Source of the DNA: Sepioteuthis lessoniana
Taxonomy: Eukaryota > Mollusca > Cephalopoda > Myopsida > Loliginidae
DNA length: 64,000 bases
NCBI GenBank assembly: GCA_963585895.1
Contig: OY757904.1
Span: 62,615,480-62,679,479 of the forward strand
Direction: 5' to 3'
Under the pieces are notes generated by a model, which was not told where the DNA came from, did no database searches, and was given only the letters and a program-made list of their open reading frames with translations. The position numbers and the translations under genes are program-made. Positions 56,540 through 64,000 of this stretch are shown piece after piece; the first letter of the stretch is position 1, and each line of letters opens with the position of its first letter.

Positions 56540-57170
56540 AGCTAACCGTTTTCGATCCTCACTTAACAGAGCTAAATCGAGAATAATATCGAACAAAAAA
56601 AAATTGGTGGAGAAAAAACAGATTTGTATTAGAGACAAATAAAAATAATATCAAGTCCTTGTAGACATTCTCTCTGTTAACAGAGAGACGGTCTGCGGGA
56701 CAAAATATGAATTGTCTCCAATACTTTTTGAAAGAATGAACAGTGTAAGTTGCTCCGTATAAAAAACAAATCAACACTAAATTTCTCTATATAGTCACGG
56801 TTTTTCATCAGGTGTTCTGTAACTGAAGACCCGAATGTATTCTTTTATTCGATATTATCCTCGATTTAGCTTTGTTGAGCGATGATCGAAACCAATTAGC
56901 TAGCTTGTTATTTTTTTCTTTTTAATCTTTTATTCTCATCATGAATAAATCCTTAGGGTTTTTTTGTTGCTAAAACAAAAATCTTTTTAAAATTGAAAAC
57001 ATCTTCAATACATTTTTTCCACCACCCTACATATCTGTCAATTTTTTTTTTATTTGATATTATCCTCGATTTAGTTTTGTTGAGCGAGATTCGAAATCGG
57101 TTTGTTAGCCTGTCATTATTTATTATGAAAAAAATCTTAGGTCTTTTTATTACTATATATATATATATAT
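56540..57170. repeat. Three copies of one motif, first inverted
   Basis: The motif tattatcctcgatttag, then ttgttgagcga, then cgaaaccaattagctagc occurs direct at about 56848-56910 and 57054-57115 and inverted at about 56540-56600, giving an inverted pair about 250 bp apart and a direct pair about 205 bp apart. No family recognised. Confidence 0.65.
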
Positions 57171-57386
57171 ATATTGAGCACTCCGGTCTCTGTTTGCATA
57201 AATGTAAATAATTGAAAGAATTAATACATATGCATTAAATTCCCTTGCTTACGTTGAGACTGTGAGGTTATGTGATCAAGTTGACGTAAGGTTGGCTGGG
57301 TTTCAATCCCATTTAGAGGAATCTCGCGTGTCTAGCCACACTGATGAGTTATGATACAAAGAAATAGTCTGCCTGTGGATGAGAAT
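57170..57386 (+). mobile_element. Repeat E, sense copy
   Basis: Order on the plus strand: tattgagcactccggtctct, atacatatgcattaaattcc, B box gggtttcaatccc at about 57298-57310, tctcgcgtgtctagccaca, hammerhead, then AT-rich sequence. The A box region (cgttgagactgtgagg) is weaker than in the 8.9-kb copy. Confidence 0.75.
57336..57378 (+). ncRNA. Hammerhead ribozyme motif, best overall geometry
   Basis: CCACA (57336-57340), CUGAUGA (57341-57347), a stem II of about 5 positions with two mismatches, GAAA (57361-57364), stem III weakened, site GCC (57371-57373), UGUGG (57374-57378). Both conserved cores and stem I are intact. The U before the cleavage base is C here, so activity is doubtful. Confidence 0.7.
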
Positions 57387-57389
57387 ATA

Positions 57390-58253
57390 TTTAATTGTAT
57401 TTTCAATTACTGGGGTATAGCAAATGAGACTAAAAAGCTGACAAGCAGATAAATATTTACTTTCTTTTTATTCTTTTTTCAATTTAAAAAAAAGAGTTAA
57501 TGTGATGAGTCTTACAAGCATTTAAATCTGATTTCTCATGAAAAACATGGAAATTTCTAATTGCATAATATACGTAATTCTGAAAATAATAGTTATTGCC
57601 AAATAATGAACGTCCTTTATTCACGTGTTAGAAAAAAACATTATTCAAAAGGTTTGGTTCAATCTAGAAAAACATATATATCAGGATGTTCGAAAAATAC
57701 TATCTGATTTTAGTATAACGTGTTTAGATTCTATGTTAATATATTATTTTAGTTGCAGTTGAATAAAATAATTTACATTTCTAATGATAATTGTATTCCG
57801 TGTTAGTTTTCAATTACTTTCTTTCAGAATTTGATTTTGAAATTTATAAGTCCCTAATCATGAACATAAAAAAGAAGTGATGCGTTTAATATTTTTACAT
57901 GATGATAATTTTTCTTCATGATAATGCTTGCTAGAATGACACTGTCGAAGCTTACTGAAGTGGGATATGAGACTATGTCACATCAACCATATTTTCATCA
58001 TCTCTCAACCAACGTCTACCATTTCTTTTTCAAGCATCTGAATCCTTTTTTCATACCAAAACATTCTGTTCCAAAGAAAAAGTAGGAACTGCATTTCAAG
58101 AGTTCGTGGTATCAAATCCTTTAGAGTTTTATTGTACAAGCCTAAATAACCTTGTTAATCAGTGGCAAAAATATTTCGGGAACATATTTTGACTTATTAA
58201 AACACTGTTCAAATTCATAAATTCGGGAATAAAAGTTTATTCTAATTTCGGCC

Positions 58254-58255
<2 letters not shown>
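57390..58255. other. No recognised feature
   Basis: AT-rich, unassigned. (CT)n(TA)n follows at 58256-58308. Confidence 0.45.
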
Positions 58256-58314
<59 letters not shown>

Positions 58315-58315
58315 T

Positions 58316-58548
58316 GACATCCACTGAGAGACTGTTTCGTTGTATCACGACTCTTCTGTGTGGCTCAGTTCACAAGATGCTTCTTCAAGCTGGAATCAAA
58401 ACTCGGCTCACTTTACGTCGGATATCTTACCCCAGATCCGTCGTCATTCCCAGTGTAAGTGAAAATCATTTTTACGTATATCTTTCTACGTATATATTAT
58501 CGGCTACCTGGAGAGCTCAATTCTTTAGAAAAACTATTACATTTCAGA
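58316..58548 (-). mobile_element. Repeat E, antisense copy
   Basis: Hammerhead at 58318-58366, B box-like gagttttgattcc (minus strand) near 58398, distal end ggagagctcaattctttaga. The 130-codon plus-strand frame across it is antisense to the repeat and not a gene. Confidence 0.7.
58318..58366 (-). ncRNA. Hammerhead ribozyme motif, decayed
   Basis: Minus strand: CCACA, core CAGAAGA (second base changed), stem II with one mismatch, GAAACAGUC intact, then CUC before AGUGG. Predicted inactive. Confidence 0.6.
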
Positions 58549-58939
58549 GTATGGCGCACTCAAAGCGATTAGTCAGGGGTTTCCATGTCTACTTGATTAG
58601 GGACAAAGTCAAGATTGAAAACATGTCTGATGTGAAGAACCTGCCAGTTCTACTTCTATGTGTTGCTTTTAAGGGAATATTTGCAAGCAATGAGGAAATC
58701 CTTTAGACGAACATTTTACACACATACTGTGCACTAGTTTGATGTCACTGACTTCCTCAATTCGAAGTTAACTGGGGTGGGTAAGGATATTATACAGGAC
58801 TTTCCTCATGAAACTTCAAGAAATTGCTAGATCTTTTTTTCGAGTACTTACAAGACCTGGTATTTTCAAGAAATTACTCAATGTGGTCTTTTTCAAGAAA
58901 CTGCTAGATCTGGTCTTTTTCTAGATATAAATCGGTCTG

Positions 58940-60240
58940 GTAGTTTTCTAGAAATTACTAGATCTGGTCTTTTTATGGTACTTTCCAATTGTTCCATACT
59001 TCTTATTTTGATATCTGACAACAATAGATATTTTCTCGCTCTCAAAAGTATTGAATCTTTTCCAACACCATATGCTTTGAGTGTTTATTTGGTCTCCATA
59101 ATCCATCAAGGCTGTAGACACAAATTCCTCCCGAAGAACCAAAAGTTTTGCAATATTTTGGTAACGTGTGGTACAATTTAGCAGCTCTTTATTCTTTTAC
59201 CGAGCTCATAAATGTGGCAAATCACTCTGGACTGTGAAATGCTGATCTCACCGAATACTCCCCAAGTGCTACTCGTCGTATTTGCCAATGGCTTGGAGTA
59301 TAGTTTCAGAATCCACTGTGTCGGGTGAGCCTGACCTTGCCTTGCAACCCGAGCGAAATTTCTTGAACTATCTAGTTACTGTGTTGTATAGCCATGACCA
59401 CAATACATACACATATACATGCAGAAACATATTCAACTCAATAAGGACGAGCGAAGACAGTTCTTTAGAAAAAATATACATCTCACTTTATTTGAAAGGG
59501 TTCGAAAGGGTTACTAAAGGTTTTACTGTGTGAGAGGTGAGTTGGAGACTGAACAGAACTGCAACATATTGACCCCCACTCTTATGCCCATAACAGCATT
59601 TTTTCCCCGTTTTCCTGGGCTGCTCAACCAGGGGCCTGAGGGCCCAGCCTCTCTGGGACATGGTCCTCATTCCGGTATCTTTTCTCCAACTCATCTGAGG
59701 CTCTGAACTCCAACTGCTCAATCGGGGGTCCTGAGGGCCCCTCTGCTGGATGCTGGTTCTCTCTACAGCATCTTATCTCCAGCTGCTCTGAACTTCCTGT
59801 CGCTAGGGTTATATAATAATTTGACGTCAACCTACTTCCTGCGAGCGTCACAATTTCGCACTCAATTCAACAAGGTTATATCTTGATATTCCTCAAGGTT
59901 ATATCTTGATATTCCTCGACCGGATGCACCTGTTATTTACACTGGTGCATTTATTCTTTTGACAGCTTGGACGGGTCGGAGGTCAATATACAACAACTGC
60001 ACTGTAATCAAGTACACCTTCATTTTTTGCTCAACAAATAGCTTTAGCTGCTTCCGCTCAGTTCTAACTTGCAAAGTATAACTTCCTGAATTAGACTATG
60101 TCTCCAGTTCATATGTGCATGTTTCAAATCACGCACGTAAAGAAACATAGCATAACGTGTGAGCACACCAGCTACTGCGATACTATCAACCACAGCAGGT
60201 AACTAACACGGCTTGAACTGCTTCGGTGACATGGTATACG
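58940..60240 (-). mobile_element. mariner (second family), N-terminal half, interrupted
   Basis: The minus-strand start lies in 59996-60240 (upstream region shared with 53550-53700). It continues after an insertion at 59150-59381: DTVDSETILQ-like and the helix-turn-helix remnant, then KELLNCTTRYQNIAK. Paralogous to 53157-53670. Everything beyond 59140 toward 58940 is only weakly assigned. Confidence 0.6.
59382..59995 (-). mobile_element. Probable solo LTR inside a mariner (fossil)
   Basis: 614 bp starting tgttgtatagccatgacc and ending ggtcaatatacaaca, so the ends are inverted (TG...CA). A 4-bp duplication actg flanks it (59378-59381, 59996-59999). Antisense AATAAA near the left end. GC-richer than its surroundings, with a short internal tandem duplication near 59873-59916. 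Probably Ty3/Gypsy-like. No internal genes. Younger than the mariner it splits. Confidence 0.6.
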
Positions 60241-60507
60241 CACCGATACAAATAGGTATCAAAATGTTGCAAACGTTTTATTTTCCATGTAATTGCCTCA
60301 GCTCTATATACCTCAATTTAAGAGAAAGAATTCTGTATCTTTTGGATATCTCATCCCCATTTTTGTTTGGCTATGTCCTTTGACCTATTCAAATCGAACT
60401 TTGGGAAAATTGCAATTCAATCAATACTGCGCAAATGTTTCTTATTTTTTTAATAAAACAGTTACACAAATTATAAGAAATGATATGAATATAATTCAAC
60501 TTTAAAA

Positions 60508-61098
60508 AAAGTCTTGCCTAGTCAGCTGGGGCCGTAGAATACACTGACTGCACCTCTGCAGAGGGGTAAGACCCCCCCAAACGAGTGTCCTGGATATGAC
60601 ACTAAACAATCTGATGGTGAGGTTCCAGTAGTGCTGGAGCTTTGGGAAATGCCGAGTACCTCTTCATTGCCATCGCTCTCAGGTCTACTCTGGCCCGGAG
60701 TGGTAGCACCTGATAGGGCCCTATCTATGGGTTAAATAGAACTATTAGCATAGTTATGCTAAAATGAATTGTTTGAGTAAACTGAATAGCTAGAAATAGA
60801 AATGTTTTTGACAATTAAACCGTTCTTACATTTAAACTGCGTGCTTATGCTTAACTGAATTATTTCAAATAGAACTGTTTTTCGACATTAAAACTGTATT
60901 TACACTTAACTGAATTGTTACATATAACTGCTTGAATAGTTTGAAATGGAAATGTTTTTGACAATTAAACTGTCTACTTATGCTAAACTGAATTGTTTTC
61001 AATAGAACAGATTATTTACATATAAATGGATTTGGCGTTAAATAACCTACAAAGATTGATATGCCATAAAACCCAACAAACCAAACCAAACCAAAAAA
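60508..61098 (+). mobile_element. Repeat family C, full length (reference copy)
   Basis: From ttgcctagtcagctggggc to the tail ggcgttaaataacctacaaa, gattgatatgccataaaacc and (AAACC)n. Five or so internal motif units. Closest to 33757-34330. Confidence 0.9.
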
Positions 61099-61099
61099 A

Positions 61100-61735
61100 G
61101 TCAATTGTGGTTTCTTCTTGGTTTTTCTATGATATCTTCTACTGATCTTAGATAAATTAATTTGGTGTTTCTTCTTTAAACAAACAAACTATGATTTATG
61201 TTCTGATAAATATAACCAAAGATTTTATTCGTCATTCTTAATCATCGTAGCTGTTTTCTTTGTGTTACTTAAACAGTTAGAGTTGAGATATAGAAAAAAT
61301 AAGACATTTTTAAGAGGCTTAGTGCTTTAATCTATTCCTTGCATACGTTGCCATACTAAAGATGGCTAAGGATTTTTTCTCTTTTTAATGAAAGAATCAA
61401 AAAAGAAACCCAGACAAATAAAAGCTATCCTGAATAATGAAGGACCATGGAAGTTATGGAAATACAAATTGTTAACTTATTTTGTCACAGGGACAGGAAT
61501 GACGATGGAAGCTCTTTGAGCCCTGGTCGAGAGCAAATGTCAGCAAAATACTCATGAATTATCACATGTTCAGATTGTAGATTGAAACCGTATCCTGACG
61601 ATTGCTTCATCACAATATATATATGACATTGTACAAGACATCTATTTTATACTCATGCAATCGCTCTCTCTGCCTGTCTGTGCCTCTATCTCTGAGACAC
61701 TGTACCTGAATCATCTATTTTATACTCATAAAGTC
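61100..61735. other. No recognised feature
   Basis: Unassigned. A short duplication of atctattttatactcat occurs near 61639-61656 and 61713-61730. Confidence 0.45.
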
Positions 61736-61784
61736 ACTCTCCCTCCCTCCCTCTCTCTCTCTCTCTCTCTCACTGTCTCTGTCG

Positions 61785-61834
<50 letters not shown>

Positions 61835-61933
61835 TTTGCTCGCTCTCTATCTTTCGTTTTGATAGGGAGATAGAGAGAGAGAAACTGACTGCATGAGTAT
61901 AATTGATAAATATGGTTCAATAATACAATCTCA

Positions 61934-61972
<39 letters not shown>

Positions 61973-62105
61973 TACACACACACACACACACACACACCAC
62001 ACACACTTTCTTAGAGAGAGAGAGAGAAACCAATTGCTTGAAATGTCTTATACAATATCTCTAAGACAGACAGACAGAGAGAGAGAGGGAGGGAGAGAAA
62101 AATAC
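61736..62105. repeat. (CT)n, (TGTC)n, (CA)n and (GA)n arrays in mirrored order
   Basis: CT/CA arrays at 61738-61833 and 61937-61999 alternate with GA blocks at 61866-61882, 62013-62029 and 62073-62099, giving several inverted CT/GA pairings. Confidence 0.85.
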
Positions 62106-62117
62106 CCACATACATGT

Positions 62118-62395
62118 ACCCGTGGTGTAATGAATATCCTGGTAGGAAACGGACATGGTGACTCTATTTCAAATCCTGCACAAGGTTGTTTGTATTTCAC
62201 ATGGTGCTAATACCCTTAAGGTATGAACCCAGGTATGAACCCAGCTACTTTTCCCTCCAGCTCTGAGTAAATAGTAGAGCTGAGTGAGCTCTTAGTGTTA
62301 GGTATAGAAACCCGTCTAGGAGTAGAAAAACTGAATTCAAACCTGTTAAACACTGCTTGAAAATTGACATTCTTTGGTTAGGGTTGGTAAATACC
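62118..62395 (+). mobile_element. SINE family A, complete
   Basis: Sense: acccgtggtgtaatgaatat (A box), tttcaaatcctgcac (B box), core with a small duplication of ggtatgaaccca, body ctgaattcaaacctgttaaa, tail gggttggtaaatac. Confidence 0.85.
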
Positions 62396-62399
62396 GACA

Positions 62400-62733
<334 letters not shown>

Positions 62734-62935
62734 CGATGTATTTTCCTAATGGTTCTAAACCTCACCAAGTTTTAGATTCATCACACGTATCTTACCATTG
62801 TATGAGCCTCACCAGCACAGAAATTAAGAGAAAAAACTGATTTAGTTTGTGTAGTTTTAGAAGACAATAGTAGTGTCTTGGCACAACAAAAAAAGGCTCA
62901 TTTCTAGGTGAGGCTAAGAACTCTTTAAATGACCT

Positions 62936-62994
<59 letters not shown>

Positions 62995-62996
<2 letters not shown>

Positions 62997-63214
62997 ATGT
63001 AATGTTAAAGAACAATTAAAACGCATTAATCGCAAGTGAGAGTTAAATATTTTCATGATTATCAGATCATGACAAAAGTGTTTCTGTCTTAATTTGACGA
63101 GCGTAAAAATGGGAACTTGATCATTATAGATATATTTGAATTTTAATATTTACTATACAAATTGCTATATCTTTGATGGTTACCGAGAAGTCTATCAAAT
63201 TCTGTATATGTCAT

Positions 63215-63218
<4 letters not shown>
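62995..63218. other. No recognised feature
   Basis: Unassigned AT-rich spacer. Confidence 0.45.
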
Positions 63219-63264
<46 letters not shown>

Positions 63265-63265
<1 letters not shown>

Positions 63266-63400
63266 GTCTGGTGGTATTGTGAGATACTGCTGGGGCGCCC
63301 TGCTTTAGTGGTAATGATATTTCGGCCCCGAAACCCTGCCTGAACCCAGGGTCATCATCTGATGAAGACTTTACTGGAAGCAAAACTGCTTTTTTGTATA
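63265..63400 (+). repeat. Possible Penelope-like 3' UTR fragment
   Basis: gatatttcggccccgaaacc, then cccagggtcatcatctgatg, then aagactttactggaagc has the CGAAA plus CTGATGA pattern of element tails, abutting (TA)n upstream. (GA)n follows at 63423-63470. Confidence 0.3.
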
Positions 63401-63647
63401 TAATTTTTTAAATCTTTTTTTTAGAGAGAAAGAGAGAGGGGAGAGAGAGAGAGAGAGCGAGAGAGAGAGAAATAGGCAATGATGTCACAAAAAAGACTTC
63501 CTCGTCATACTTTAAACGATTATTTTAAAAGCATATAAAGAACTAATATGTCAGATAACAAGCAGTAATTTAATTATTTTCTTTTCCAGAATTATACTTC
63601 TTTTCCGATTTCATTCAGAAAAAAAATTACCCAATGTAAATATTAGA

Positions 63648-63790
63648 ATTATTTTTGACAATTAAACTGTGTACTCATACTAAACTGAATTGTTTGAAAT
63701 CGAACTGATTATTTGTATAAAATGGATTTGACATTAAACAACCTACAAGGGTTGATATGCCATAAAACCCAAACAAACAACCAACCAAAT
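63648..63790 (+). mobile_element. Repeat family C, 3' end
   Basis: Last internal unit and tail gacattaaacaacctacaag, ggttgatatgccataaaacc, then (AAAC)n. 63795-64000 is unassigned. Confidence 0.8.
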
Positions 63791-64000
63791 ATCCATTCAT
63801 ATCAATCGTATTAGCTGAACGAATGAAAGAAAGAAAGAAGTAATTATGGAAAGACAAACGCGAAAACTACCATGAATGGCGACGTAGAAAGTCAACCATT
63901 TAAGCTTGAAAAAAAACTTTACAAAACTCTGAGTCGACTTATATGTCAGGGCTAAAAGGCAAACCATTACCACAGAATGGTCAACCAGTGGAACAGTATT

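Noticed and set aside
58314-58706. 130-codon plus-strand frame
   Set aside because: Its first two thirds are antisense repeat E, including the hammerhead. No domain recognised.
63355-63385. Hammerhead at ctgatgaagactttac
   Set aside because: No GAAA core or stem II can be drawn.

Overview
This window is eukaryotic, AT-rich and apparently intergenic (or a very long intron). I find no host protein-coding gene that I can support. It is filled with dispersed repeats and long (TA)n, (TG)n, (CA)n, (GA)n and (TTC)n microsatellites. The mix suggests a cephalopod, most likely an octopus: several tRNA-derived SINE families, an RTE-type LINE ending in (ATG)n, Penelope-like fragments, mariners and very dense dinucleotide arrays. 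That assignment rests on recalled resemblance, not on a search. SINE family names A to E below are my own labels.

Layout. 0-10 kb: RTE 3' ends, SINE A and family C copies, several nested, and three copies of repeat E (6.8-9.4 kb). 10-20 kb: RTE ends, a 400-bp foldback (11.2-11.6 kb), a palindrome with a hammerhead-like core (15.9-16.0 kb), tandem family C copies and a mariner. 20-26 kb: SINEs A, B and D, and a second foldback (24.4-24.6 kb). 26.4-31.5 kb: four same-strand 3' fragments of a restriction-like-endonuclease LINE, Dong/R4-like. 32-45 kb: more SINEs, plus three 5S rRNA-derived units spaced about 168 bp apart (36.1-36.5 kb). 45.8-60 kb: two LTR-like segments of about 615 bp, a GC-rich repeat in two inverted copies, Penelope reverse-transcriptase fragments, three mariner remnants and two more repeat E copies. 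60-64 kb: family C copies, one SINE A and microsatellites.

The most interesting content is structural RNA hidden in repeats. Repeat E pairs a tRNA-like pol III promoter module with a type I hammerhead ribozyme just before its (TA)n tail. The five copies are differently decayed but agree on one hammerhead consensus. Other notable points are the head-to-tail LINE array, the 5S-derived tandem units, the modular sharing of cores and tails among SINE families A, B and C, and three long foldbacks that look Penelope-related.
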